A DNA stretch of 64,000 bases from CAWATZ01 sp963784995 (GTDB lineage: Bacteria; Planctomycetota; Planctomycetia; Gemmatales; Gemmataceae), in assembly GCA_963784995.1 (NCBI GenBank), contig CAWATZ010000002.1:62001-126000 (forward strand), read 5' to 3'. Position numbers and translations under genes: made by a program. Shown piece by piece: positions 48,706 to 57,137 of the stretch (positions are counted from its first letter, which is position 1; each line of letters opens with the position of its first letter). Below the pieces are notes generated by a model, which saw only the letters and a program-made list of their open reading frames with translations, did no database searches and was not told where the DNA came from.

Positions 48706-49848
48706 CTAACTTCCTGGCCGCGTCGTGGACAGGATGGCCGCTCCGCCGGTATCGCACACCCGAAGCTGAAAGCGCCACAGCTTCGGCACCTGCGGCGGCG
48801 GGACATCCGTGCAGACCTTCATCAGCAGCGTGTTCTTCCCCTCCCGCAGCCGAATTTTCGTACGATAGTGGTCGAATCGCATCCCGGTGTAGGCGTCCGC
48901 CCGGTGCAGCGCGAGTTCGCCGTTCACCCAAAGCTTGAAGACGGTGTAACAGCCAATCCGGACCTCCACGTCGCGGGCGGCCGGGCTGGTGAACTCCGTC
49001 GCCGCGTAGCCGACGGCCTCGGTGTGCTGCCCGACGCCGACGTTCAAATCGACGATGCCGTTCTCATCCTTGGAAACGTAGTCCTTCCAGCGGACCTTGC
49101 CCTCCTTGCCGTCGTACTCCACCCTGACGTTCAGGGCCTTCTCCGGAGGATAGGGCGTTTCGACACCTTTCTGCTCGGCGTTGGCGAACGGGCCGATGAG
49201 CTTCCAATCGAGAATGAAACCGAGGTGCTTCGCCAAATCAATCGCCTGACCGAGATCTTTCAGCCGTTTGGCGGCCTTGTCGATTTGATCCTTGTCTCTC
49301 GCAGCGGCGAACGCCTTCCGGAAAAGGGACCGGGCCTCGGCCTTCTTCTCGGCGCCAAAGAGCTTCTCGGCATCGTCGAGCACGCGGCCGATGGCATCCC
49401 GCCGCAGCTCTGGGCTGGGGTCGTTCACCATCTTCGGCAGGAAGCGATCACTGGCTGTCCTGTCCTGCTGCACGAGCAGATCAAACGCCAGTCGCCTCGC
49501 CTGCGGATCATGACTGGTGTCAACCAGAAAGCTCTCCAGGCCAACGGTCGGCAGCGGCTTCTTGCCTCGCTCTGCGCTGTCAACGATCTCGTCCACCGCG
49601 GCTCGAAGCCAGTTGCGAGCCAACGGCGTGGCCCCGTCCATCCCGGCGAGAAGCAGCGGCAACTGCTCGATCGGGGTCTTGACCAGCACCTTCCAGGCCC
49701 CCGCCGCCTCCGCGCTTCCCTTTCCCTCCGGACCGACCCGGCGAATCGTGTGCATTGCCGATTTCAGGTCCTCATTTTCGGCGGCGGGCGCCACGGAAGG
49801 AGTCACAACAGCCAACGCAGTGATGATGGCCGCGAAGCGATGGATCAT
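48706..49848 (-). CDS. Secreted HEAT-like/beta-sandwich hypothetical protein
   Basis: 380 residues with a signal peptide (IHRFAAIITALAVVTPSVAPA). The N-terminal 200 residues are helical, with HEAT-like spacing (SPELRRDAIGRVLDDAEKL). The C-terminal part, DWKLIGPFANAEQKGVETPY and LWVNGELALHRADAYTGM, reads like a galactose-binding (PA14/CBM-type) beta-sandwich. No enzyme motif was found. It is the first gene of an operon with the PQQ propeller. Confidence 0.75.
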   Translation of the reverse strand: MIHRFAAIITALAVVTPSVAPAAENEDLKSAMHTIRRVGPEGKGSAEAAGAWKVLVKTPIEQLPLLLAGMDGATPLARNWLRAAVDEIVDSAERGKKPLPTVGLESFLVDTSHDPQARRLAFDLLVQQDRTASDRFLPKMVNDPSPELRRDAIGRVLDDAEKLFGAEKKAEARSLFRKAFAAARDKDQIDKAAKRLKDLGQAIDLAKHLGFILDWKLIGPFANAEQKGVETPYPPEKALNVRVEYDGKEGKVRWKDYVSKDENGIVDLNVGVGQHTEAVGYAATEFTSPAARDVEVRIGCYTVFKLWVNGELALHRADAYTGMRFDHYRTKIRLREGKNTLLMKVCTDVPPPQVPKLWRFQLRVCDTGGAAILSTTRPGS

Positions 49849-50197
49849 GAATCAGACCTCTGTTTCAGCGGAGATACAAGTTGAAGTAGAATTCTAGTAC
49901 CTGGACCCAGGGGTGGGAAGCTGTCCTCCACGGGAAATCGCTTGAGAAGCTGTAACTTATTGGCGAGCGGCGCGGCGTCAGCCCGCCGGTATTGCGGGCG
50001 TTACCGGCGAGCTGACGCCGCGCCGCTCGCCTTTCTGTTAGTGGCTCTAAAGTTGTTGACAGTCAAACAGTTCAAGTGGAGTGTCGCTTCCGCGCCGCTG
50101 GTCTGGCGTTCGTCTCGACCTTGCTTTACAATAGCGCTCGATCGATCTTCCCGCTACTCCGTGGTCGCGAACCATTTTTTGACGAGGAGGGTTCAAC
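49849..50197. other. 349-nt divergent intergenic region with a palindrome
   Basis: It holds the palindrome at 49962-50031 and no other gene. The promoter for the di-heme gene is expected between 50040 and 50190 but no strong box is seen. Confidence 0.6.
49962..50031. repeat. Palindrome with two stacked stems (21-bp outer arms)
   Basis: ggcgagcggcgcggcgtcagc (21 bp, 49962-49982) pairs with 50011-50031. An inner pair cgccggt/accggcg (49985 and 50003) closes a 12-nt loop. Confidence 0.93.
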
Positions 50198-51673
50198 ATG
50201 GCATTGAGGAGAATCTCCTTCGCGGCAATCTTCGCCAGTCTCGTGCTGGTCGTTGTGTGGACTGTCTTCAAATGGACTGGCACACCTGCCGCAGCTGAAC
50301 CTGGCCCGGACAACGACAAAGAAGTGCTGGATCGGGGCAAGGAGTTGTTCACGCGCGAATGGATCGCGGGTGATCGCCGGAGCCACGCCGGCGATGGACT
50401 GGGGCCGGTACACAACGCTCAATCGTGCGCCGCCTGCCACCGGCTCGGAGGGCTCGGCGGGGCAGGGAACAACGAGACGAACGTCAGCTTGGTTACCGTC
50501 TTTATCAGTAAAAGTACTTTCAGTTTCACTATGGGTTTTTCGCGGGGGCACCCACTGCCGCCCGCCGATGCGCCGAAGAAGGTCGTTGTAGGCAAGCCGG
50601 GCAGCAAAGTCGAACTCGAGATTCCATCGCAAGACGAGTTGGCCAAGATCCACCCAGCTTTGCGCACGCAAAATTCCTTTCCACTCCATCGCTTTGGAGT
50701 TGGTCCGGAGTTCGCCCAGTGGAAAGCATCCATCTTTCCAAAGGACAAGACGGAAACCGAACGGTTCAACAAACAACCATCGAATCGGCGTCACACCAGG
50801 TCCGCAGGCTCTGGCACGTTGACGTTGATCGAATCGAAGCGCAACACTCCACCGCTTTTTGGCGCGGGTCTCATCGATGCGATTCCGGACAAGGTCTTGG
50901 ACGAGGTTGCCGCCGAACAAGCAGAGGCTTCTGGCGATGCGCCTCGATCTTCTGAGTTCAGTCGGGGAGTCGAGGTACAGCCCGTAAGAGGGCGCGTGGC
51001 GCGCCTGAAAGATGGTCGCGCCGGCCGATTTGGCTGGAAAGCCAGCGTGGCTAGCTTGCACGAGTTTACGCTCCAGGCGTGTTCCAGCGAACTTGGTCTG
51101 GAGGTTCCGGGGTTCGCCCGCGCGGCACCGCCCTGGAAGAGTGATTACAAGGCTCCGGGAATCGACCTGACGCGCGAGCAGTGTGACACCTTAACACGTT
51201 TCGTCGCCTCATTGCCCAGACCCGGCGTGCGTCCTGCGGACTCGACGGAACAGGCCGGCGCGATCGAGCGCGGACGCCAGTTATTCACGAGTGTCGGTTG
51301 CGCGGTCTGCCACCGGCCGAAACTCGGCGACGTGGAAGGCATTTATAGCGACCTTCTGCTGCATGACATGGGGAGCCAGCTGAGCGATTCCGGGTCTTAC
51401 ACAGTGCTCGAACCGGAGATCGCCTCCAAAGACAAGTCCAAGCAACCTCGCGCCGCCAACGAGCTCGAATGGCGCACGCCGCCGCTCTGGGGCCTGCGCG
51501 ACTCGTCGCCTTACTTGCACGACGGCCGCGCCGCAACGGTTGCCGACGCCGTAGCACTTCACGGCGGAGAGGGAATGGCCGCGGCGCGAGCGCACAAGCG
51601 CCTATCCGAGAAAGAGCGCGAACAGGTTGAGCTATTCTTGCAAACGCTCGCCGCGCCAACAGCGGCACCGTAG
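50198..51673 (+). CDS. Di-heme oxidoreductase, DUF1111 family
   Basis: 491 residues. After an N-terminal signal anchor (FAAIFASLVLVVVWTVF) comes a cytochrome-c domain with CAACH in AQSCAACHRLGG and a second one with CAVCH in VGCAVCHRPKLG. The segment NTPPLFGAGLIDAIPD is characteristic of the family, as is WRTPPLWGLRDSSPYLHDGR near the end. The family (thiol oxidoreductase-like, DUF1111) is thought to act in periplasmic redox reactions. The ATG at 50198 follows gaggaggg. Confidence 0.88.
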   Translation: MALRRISFAAIFASLVLVVVWTVFKWTGTPAAAEPGPDNDKEVLDRGKELFTREWIAGDRRSHAGDGLGPVHNAQSCAACHRLGGLGGAGNNETNVSLVTVFISKSTFSFTMGFSRGHPLPPADAPKKVVVGKPGSKVELEIPSQDELAKIHPALRTQNSFPLHRFGVGPEFAQWKASIFPKDKTETERFNKQPSNRRHTRSAGSGTLTLIESKRNTPPLFGAGLIDAIPDKVLDEVAAEQAEASGDAPRSSEFSRGVEVQPVRGRVARLKDGRAGRFGWKASVASLHEFTLQACSSELGLEVPGFARAAPPWKSDYKAPGIDLTREQCDTLTRFVASLPRPGVRPADSTEQAGAIERGRQLFTSVGCAVCHRPKLGDVEGIYSDLLLHDMGSQLSDSGSYTVLEPEIASKDKSKQPRAANELEWRTPPLWGLRDSSPYLHDGRAATVADAVALHGGEGMAAARAHKRLSEKEREQVELFLQTLAAPTAAP

Positions 51674-52138
51674 ACGGAGCCGAAGCAGACTATCAGAAAA
51701 CTTCGCGACCGATAGGCATCATCGTGAGCGAGCGCGGGCTGCAGGCCAGGCAGGTCGAGACAGGTCCACCGCGCCCTGCGCTCGGCGAGGAAGACACGTG
51801 CCGGCAGGGCCATTCGTTGCGCGGCGGTGCCGACCACCGCCGCGCGTACGGCAGATCCGCCAATCTGCGGCGGTCACGTGCGACCGACGGACCGGGGAAG
51901 TATCTTCGCGGCTCGATGTCTCACTGCACACCTGTCACCATCGACTCGTGAACGTGTACCCAGACGCAGCAGACCTTTGCCGTCGGCGGTGGCACTTCGC
52001 CGGTGGCGGTTGCGGTAGCGGACCTGGGCAATGGCCATCCCGACATCGCCACGCCAACTACGGCGACAACACGGTGAGTGTGCTTCTGAACCAGGGAATT
52101 GAGCAGTTCCTTCGAGAGACGAGTGACGAGCAAGAAAA
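51674..52138. other. 465-nt gap with an FG-GAP fragment
   Basis: Convergent region between the di-heme gene and rsmH. It contains a remnant of a VCBS/FG-GAP repeat protein (51960-52105). No terminator stem was found. Confidence 0.6.
51960..52105 (+). pseudogene. FG-GAP/VCBS repeat remnant, frameshifted
   Basis: One frame reads QTFAVGGGTSPVAVAVADLG then NGHPDIA; the next frame continues ANYGDNTVSVLLNQG. Together these form the standard DxNGDGxPDLA...ANYGDNTVSVLLN block of surface proteins. A missing base near 52057 breaks it, and nothing recognisable flanks it. Confidence 0.65.
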
Positions 52139-53107
52139 TCAACTCGTCACCGCTGGGCCAGGCAAAACCCGCCTGGCCCAGCGGAGCTTGGCGGAGCGCG
52201 AGCGTGGGTTGGTCTGGCGCTCCTCCGCGTTGGGGCGAATCGGCTCCGGTGAGATCGTCTCGTAAATCCCTCTGCGGTGGCCCTCTCGGAATGCGGCCTT
52301 GACCAGCCGATCCTCGCCGCTGTGAAAGCTGATGATCGCCGCCCGACCACCTGGACGGAGCAGGTCGGGCAAGACCCGCAGCAACTGCTCCAGATTGGCC
52401 AGTTCGCGATTGACCAGGATGCGCAGGGCCTGGAAGGTGCGTGCTGCCGGGTGAAGGTTCCACTTGCCCGGCTTGGGATGCAAGCGCCAGGGTTTGCTTC
52501 CCGCACCCGGAGCGGCCTGCTGGATCACCCGGGCCAGGTCAGTGGTCCGGGCCAACTCGCCCCGATCCCGGGCGGCCACGATCGCCGCCGCGATCCGGTC
52601 CGCGTCCAGCTCGTCGCCCAGGTCCCGCAAGGCGGCGGCCAGGTCCTCCTGGCGGATCGTCGCCAGCACCTGGGTGGCCGATCGGCCGCGCGTCCGATCC
52701 ATGCGCATGTCCAGCGGACCATCGCGGACGTAGGAAAAACCCCGTTCCGGATCGTCCACTTGCATGCTGGACATGCCCAGGTCGGCCAGCAGACCGTCCA
52801 CGGCGTGTACTCCCTCGGCGGCCAGGATGGAGGGGAGGGCCGCAAAGTTCCCATGATGGAGGGAGAAGGGCAAGCCCAGAGTTTCCAGTCGTTCCCGGGC
52901 CCTGAGGAGGTTGTCGTTGTCGAGGTCAATGCCGATCAGCCGGCCGGTCGGTCCCAGGCGCTGCAGCAGTTCGACGGAATGGCCCGCCCAGCCGACCGTG
53001 GCATCGACAAGGACCGCGCCCGGCCGGGGTCCCAGGAGGGTCAGCACCTCATCGAGCAGGACCGGTCGATGCTGTCCGGGCGGTGTGCTGCGGGGAGCGC
53101 GTTTCAT
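52139..53107 (-). CDS. rsmH: 16S rRNA (cytosine-1402-N4)-methyltransferase
   Basis: 322 residues. SAM motif VDATVGWAGHSVELLQRLGP, second block DGLLADLGMSSMQVDDPERG (key part LADLGMSS), and the C-terminal FHSGEDRLVKAAFR are diagnostic of RsmH (MraW), which methylates C1402 in the ribosomal P site. The ATG at 53107 (MKRAPRSTPP) gives the usual HRPVLLDEVL near residue 15. It is not next to mraZ, ftsL or mur genes. That fits an organism whose cell division does not use the classical dcw cluster. Confidence 0.95.
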   Translation of the reverse strand: MKRAPRSTPPGQHRPVLLDEVLTLLGPRPGAVLVDATVGWAGHSVELLQRLGPTGRLIGIDLDNDNLLRARERLETLGLPFSLHHGNFAALPSILAAEGVHAVDGLLADLGMSSMQVDDPERGFSYVRDGPLDMRMDRTRGRSATQVLATIRQEDLAAALRDLGDELDADRIAAAIVAARDRGELARTTDLARVIQQAAPGAGSKPWRLHPKPGKWNLHPAARTFQALRILVNRELANLEQLLRVLPDLLRPGGRAAIISFHSGEDRLVKAAFREGHRRGIYETISPEPIRPNAEERQTNPRSRSAKLRWARRVLPGPAVTS

Positions 53108-53322
53108 GGCAAGGGTGTCCGTCAAAGCTCTGCTGCCGCTTCCGGGCAGTACCGAGCATTGTAGCACCCCGGGCGGCGCCGAGAACACAATCGGCAAGAT
53201 CGGTAGTTGGTCAGCGCAGGACCGCTCGCCTTGGCGGACATTGACCCAAGGGGCTGAAGAGGCCAGCCGATCAAAAAGGAGAAGGCGCACGTACGGAACA
53301 GTTCAGAGCAAAGGAGTTGATG

Positions 53323-53598
53323 ATGAGCCATTCCCATCCGACCCACGACAGCCATCCGCACCACCAGGACGGCGGCGGGGGCGTTGAGGAACACACCCTG
53401 GCGGTCAGCGCCACCAATCCCGCCGGGTGTACCCCGGCCCACAACTGCGGCGGGCACGACCAGGACCACGTTCACGGTCCCGGCTGCGGTCACGAAGCGG
53501 TGCCGCACGGCGACCACGTCGATTACCTGGTGAACGGCCACCTGCACCACCCCCACGGCGACCACTGCGACGACCACGGACCCGTCCAGGTGGCGTGA
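53323..53598 (+). CDS. His/Cys-rich small metal-binding protein
   Basis: 91 residues, about one fifth His. The N-terminus SHSHPTHDSHPHHQD is followed by a Cys/His core (HVHGPGCGHEAVPHGDHVDY) and GHLHHPHGDHCDDHG. The CGHxAVxHxDHxDYLxxGHLHxPHxxHxDDH pattern is shared by small zinc-related proteins in diverse bacteria, as far as I recall; it is not a characterised enzyme. The ATG at 53323 is 6 nt after aaggag. Probably a zinc or other metal buffer. It is convergent with the VOC gene. Confidence 0.75.
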   Translation: MSHSHPTHDSHPHHQDGGGGVEEHTLAVSATNPAGCTPAHNCGGHDQDHVHGPGCGHEAVPHGDHVDYLVNGHLHHPHGDHCDDHGPVQVA

Positions 53599-53625
53599 CC
53601 GGGCCGTGTGGGAGTGCGACGTTCC

Positions 53626-54036
53626 TCACCAGCCACTGGGCAATCCCCAGATGCCGGGCGTGACCAGCTCCACCGAGTTGCCGGCCGGGTCGCGGAAATA
53701 GATCGACCGACCCCCGGCCGGCCAGTGGACCTCCTTCTCGATGGCGATGCCGTGCCCGGCCAGGCGTTGCCGCCACCGCTCCAGCGAGCCCCGCGGCACT
53801 CCCAGGGCGAAGTGACCGGGGCCGTGCGCTCCGTGAGCGGGCAGATGGTCTCCCTTGAGGGTCGTCTCCGGCTTGAAGACCAGCAGCACGTTGCGATCGC
53901 CAACGCGGAAGAAGACGTGGCGGTCCGCTTCTTTCCCCAGAAGAGGCAGCCCAAGAACGTCACGGTAGAACGCCTCGGCCTGCTCCAGGTTCTCGGCGTA
54001 GACACCGGTTTCAACCACTCCCAGGATCTCGTCCAT
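53626..54036 (-). CDS. VOC-family (glyoxalase/bleomycin-resistance-like) protein
   Basis: 136 residues with the paired beta-alpha-beta-beta-beta fold: GVYAENLEQAEAFYRDVLGL, then HGPGHFALGVPRGSLERW, and RSIYFRDPAGNSVELVTPG near the end. The terminal Glu (SVELV) and an internal His (GPGHFAL) fit metal ligands. Members include glyoxalases, dioxygenases and fosfomycin-type proteins; the substrate cannot be set. Start at ATG 54036; its stop is 28 nt from the His-rich gene's stop. Confidence 0.88.
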   Translation of the reverse strand: MDEILGVVETGVYAENLEQAEAFYRDVLGLPLLGKEADRHVFFRVGDRNVLLVFKPETTLKGDHLPAHGAHGPGHFALGVPRGSLERWRQRLAGHGIAIEKEVHWPAGGRSIYFRDPAGNSVELVTPGIWGLPSGW

Positions 54037-54054
54037 CGTATCTTCTCCGGCCGG

Positions 54055-54738
54055 TCACGTACCGCCCATCCAGCCTCCCACGTTCATGCCATCCAGGCCA
54101 CCCATCCAGCCCATTCCCATGCTGGAGCTGCCCGGCATCGCCGGCACGCCCTGGCCGGTTGCCGGGCCGACGAGTTTGATCAGGGCGGTGAGAATGTCCA
54201 GCGCCTTGCCGCCCACCTGCAGCCAGTCCTTGACCTTGCCGGCCAGGCTGCTCTCGGAACCGGAATGGGCCGGCGCGGGTCGGGTGAGTTGTTTCACCAC
54301 CTGGGTCATGCGGACCAGGGGGGGCAAGTTGCCGGGCTGCTGGCAGTACCGCTGGGCCTGCTGCACCTCTCCCAGGGCCAGGGCCAGCTGGGTGGCGGCC
54401 AGCTGATACCAGGGATTGGCGGGGTTGCGCTGCCAGGCCGTCTGGGCGCTGACCAGCGCTTGCCGCAGCCACTCCTGGGCCCAGACCGGGTTGCCGGCTG
54501 ACTGGGTCAGAAAGCCCAGCCGCACCTGGCAAAAGCTCATCCAGTAATAGACCTCGTCGGGCACCGTCGGCCCCAGCATCTGGGTGCAGGCGGCCAGGGC
54601 ACACAACGCCTGGTGGTAATACGGACCGGCTGCCACCAGGTTGCCCATCATCTCCAGTTGCCGGCCCGTTTGCAGGCAGGACATCGCCTGGTTGAACGAC
54701 TGCCGGGCCCACGGATTGTTTTCCAAGAATGGTCCCAT
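54055..54738 (-). CDS. TPR-like protein with a Gly/Met-rich tail
   Basis: 227 residues. Helix pairs resemble tetratricopeptide repeats (NLVAAGPYYHQALCALAAC; WLRQALVSAQTAWQRNPANP; LAATQLALALGEVQQAQRYC), and then a Gly/Met-rich C-terminus GSSSMGMGWMGGLDGMNVGG. The ATG at 54738 follows agggagggg, a strong site, and gives MGPFLENNPWARQ. The stop is 18 nt before the VOC start on the same strand, so the two may be cotranscribed. Function unknown. Confidence 0.75.
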   Translation of the reverse strand: MGPFLENNPWARQSFNQAMSCLQTGRQLEMMGNLVAAGPYYHQALCALAACTQMLGPTVPDEVYYWMSFCQVRLGFLTQSAGNPVWAQEWLRQALVSAQTAWQRNPANPWYQLAATQLALALGEVQQAQRYCQQPGNLPPLVRMTQVVKQLTRPAPAHSGSESSLAGKVKDWLQVGGKALDILTALIKLVGPATGQGVPAMPGSSSMGMGWMGGLDGMNVGGWMGGT

Positions 54739-54844
54739 GACTAACCCCTCCCTGGGTCGATGGGCTTCCATGCTCCGACGCCGAACGCGAGGATACGTCT
54801 TTGGACGGAAAAAGACAACGCGGAGAGCGGGCGTGGCGCGTCTT

Positions 54845-54905
54845 GTTAGCCGCGACGCGCAGCGGAGCGCGGAAGCTCCGCGCTCCGCTGCGCGTCGCGG
54901 CTAAC
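54845..54905. repeat. Palindrome family E, copy 2 (29-bp arms)
   Basis: gttagccgcgacgcgcagcg... (54845-54873) pairs with 54877-54905, loop agc. It ends 2 nt before the stop of the PQQ lipoprotein gene and shares its end sequence with 33671-33784. Confidence 0.95.
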
Positions 54906-54907
54906 AA

Positions 54908-56304
54908 TCACTTCTTCGCCGGAATCAGTTCCAGGCAGACCAGCCGGTCCTTGCCGCGGACGTAGAGCAGCCCATGCGACAGGATCGGCGCCCCCAGGCG
55001 GGATATTCCAGGAGCGGCCGGGCCGCCTCGTCGGGCTTGCCGTCCTTCAGAGGCCGGAGCTGCACCTGCGCCACTTCCTCGTACTTCTTCGGGTTCACCT
55101 TCAGCAGCGACAAATGCCCGTGCTCGCTCAGACAAACGAAATGGTTATCGACCAGCAGCAGCGAGCAGCGCGTCAGACCGCGTTCGCGCCACGTGACCTT
55201 GCCCGTGGCCAGCTCGACGCAGCGCAGCTCGGCGTTCTCCGTGTGCCGGCCGCTGGAGCCGTAGACGTAGCCATCGACGTGGATCGGCGTGTTCCAGTGG
55301 CATTGCAAGGCCCGCACGTCGCGTCCCTTGTCCAGGTCGGTCCAGACCTCCTTGCAAGAGCCGGGCTTGACCTCCAGCAGGGCGCTGCCGGGACCGTAGC
55401 ACTCGGTGATCAGCACGCGGTTGCCGACCACCACCGGGTTGCTGGCATTGACGCATTCGAGGAGCTTGGCCCGCCAGGGATAGTGAAAATCGACCTTTCC
55501 CGTGGCCGGCTCCAGCCCCACCAGGCCGCCGCGAGCAAAGACAAAGCACCAGCGCCGCTTGTCGATGGTCGCCAGCACCGGGCTGGCATAGCAGGCCAGC
55601 TCGTCGCTCGCCTTCCAGCGCACCTTGCCGGTGTACTTGTCGAAGGCCACGACGCCGCTGCCGTTGCCCACCAGTTCATCGAACGGTTTCTCCTCGCTTC
55701 CCTTGGGACTGCCGCCGATCACGGCGATCAGCAGATCGCCCTCGACGACCGGCGTGCTGCCGACGCCGAAGAAGTTCTGGACGACGCCGAACTCCTTCTT
55801 GGTGTCCACCTTCCAGAGCAGCTTGCCGTCCTCGGCCCGGACGCAGTGCAGCATCCCCTCGGGGCCGAACACGTAGACCCTCGGGCCATCGACCACGGGA
55901 CAGCAACGCGGCCCATTGCTGTAGCTGTACAGGTCCTCGTAGCTGGTCTCGTACTCGAACTGCCAGAGCGGCTCGCCGGTTTCGCTCTTCAGCGCTCGCA
56001 GCCGGGCCTTGTCGCCGACGCGGTCAAAGAGGAACAGCCGGCCCCGGCTGATGGTCGGCGTCGCGTAGCCTTTGCCCAGCTTCTTTTGCCAGACCACCTT
56101 CGGCCCTTCCTTCGGCCAGGACGTGAGGATGCCCTTCTCGGTGGACACGCTGTCGCCGGTCGGCCCGAGGAAGCCGGGCCAGTCGGACCCGCCCTTGCGG
56201 GTCCCCAGGTCCGGAGGCAGACCGTCTCTCTCTTCCGGCGTGGGAGCTGCCGTCGCGCAACCCACCAGGGCGACCACCCAGACACAAGCGAGCCAGCGTC
56301 TCAT
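54908..56304 (-). CDS. Lipoprotein PQQ-type beta-propeller, frameshifted near the C-terminus
   Basis: About 465 residues after repair. The signal peptide carries a lipobox (WVVALVGC), then DWPGFLGPTGDSVSTEKGIL. Propeller blades follow (LRALKSETGEPLWQFEYET; VVAFDKYTGKVRWKASDEL; CVELATGKVTWRERGLTR). Without repair the C-terminus becomes RRSCRMGCSTSAAR. One extra base in the C5 run at 54991-54995 restores YPAWGAPILSHGLLYVRGKD...LIPAKK. Periplasmic, probably outer-membrane attached; no catalytic motif. Confidence 0.85.
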
Positions 56305-56335
56305 GGCGCGATCCTCGTCATTGTGGCGAAACAGA

Positions 56336-56438
56336 CACCCAGGGCGATGCCCTGGGCTATCGTGTTACGCCCCTTCGGGGCTGTTGGCTTTCGCCCCGAA
56401 GGGGCGTAACACGATAGCCCAGGGCATCGCCCTGGGTG
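56336..56438. repeat. Perfect palindrome (46-bp arms)
   Basis: The arms cacccagggcgatgccctgg... (56336-56381) and 56393-56438 pair without mismatch across an 11-nt loop. It fills the gap between the HMA gene and the divergent propeller start region; the first part of each arm is itself palindromic (agggcgatgccct). Confidence 0.96.
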
Positions 56439-56449
56439 TGGAATCTCGG

Positions 56450-56979
56450 TTACTTCTTCACCTTGACGTGGAACCCGGCGGCATTGAGGGCCTTGACCAG
56501 GGCGGCGGCATCGAAGTCGCCGGTCACCTCGAAGGTGGTCTCCTTGGCCTTGGCGGTGTCAGCCGTAACTCCGTCCACCTTCTTGACGGCCTCCTTGATG
56601 GCGCGGGTGCAGGAGCCGCAGCAGTTGTGAACGCCGGTCACCGTGAGGGTCTTGACCTTGCCCGAAGGCACGCCGCTGTCGTCCTTGACAGCCACGTCCT
56701 TGCTGCTGATCTGGCCCTGGAAGCCGCCTTCCGCCAGGGCATCCACGGCCTTCTGGGCCGTCTTGGCGTCGGCAGCGGTGAGCGTCACCGTTTTCTTGCC
56801 CCGATCGCACTCGGCCTTCACGCCTTCAACCTTCCCCACGATCTTCCCCACCGCCCCGACACAGGCCTGGCAGCAGAGGTGAACGCCCTTCAGTTCCACC
56901 GTGGTTTCGGCCCGGCGCCAGCCGTCAGGACCAGCGCCGCTACCAGGCCGGACAGCAGCGACAATCGCGGATACTTCAT
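56450..56979 (-). CDS. Secreted protein with two HMA (heavy-metal) domains, frameshifted at the signal peptide
   Basis: About 176 residues after repair. The ATG at 56979 encodes a clear signal peptide (KYPRLSLLSGLVAALVLTAG) in one frame. The mature part is in another, beginning ETTVELKGVHLCCQACVGAV, so a single-base shift falls near 56911-56922. HMA domain 1 carries CCQAC and domain 2 HNCCGSCTRAIKEAVKKVDG (CxxC motifs). Both are typical copper/metal-chaperone folds, and the usual MTCxxC is replaced by LCC/NCC. Likely a periplasmic metal carrier. Confidence 0.8.
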
Positions 56980-57137
56980 CGTTTGCTCCAGTTCTCACGA
57001 ATCAGGATGAAAGGGCCTGGTTGGCAAGCAGACCAGATACGCCCCCCTTGTGCAGGACCAAGTTCCCTTCCAGTTTATTCATCCCCGCTGCATCTTGCCA
57101 GCAAATCCGGAGAACTTTCTCTCTGGATGGCTCCGGT

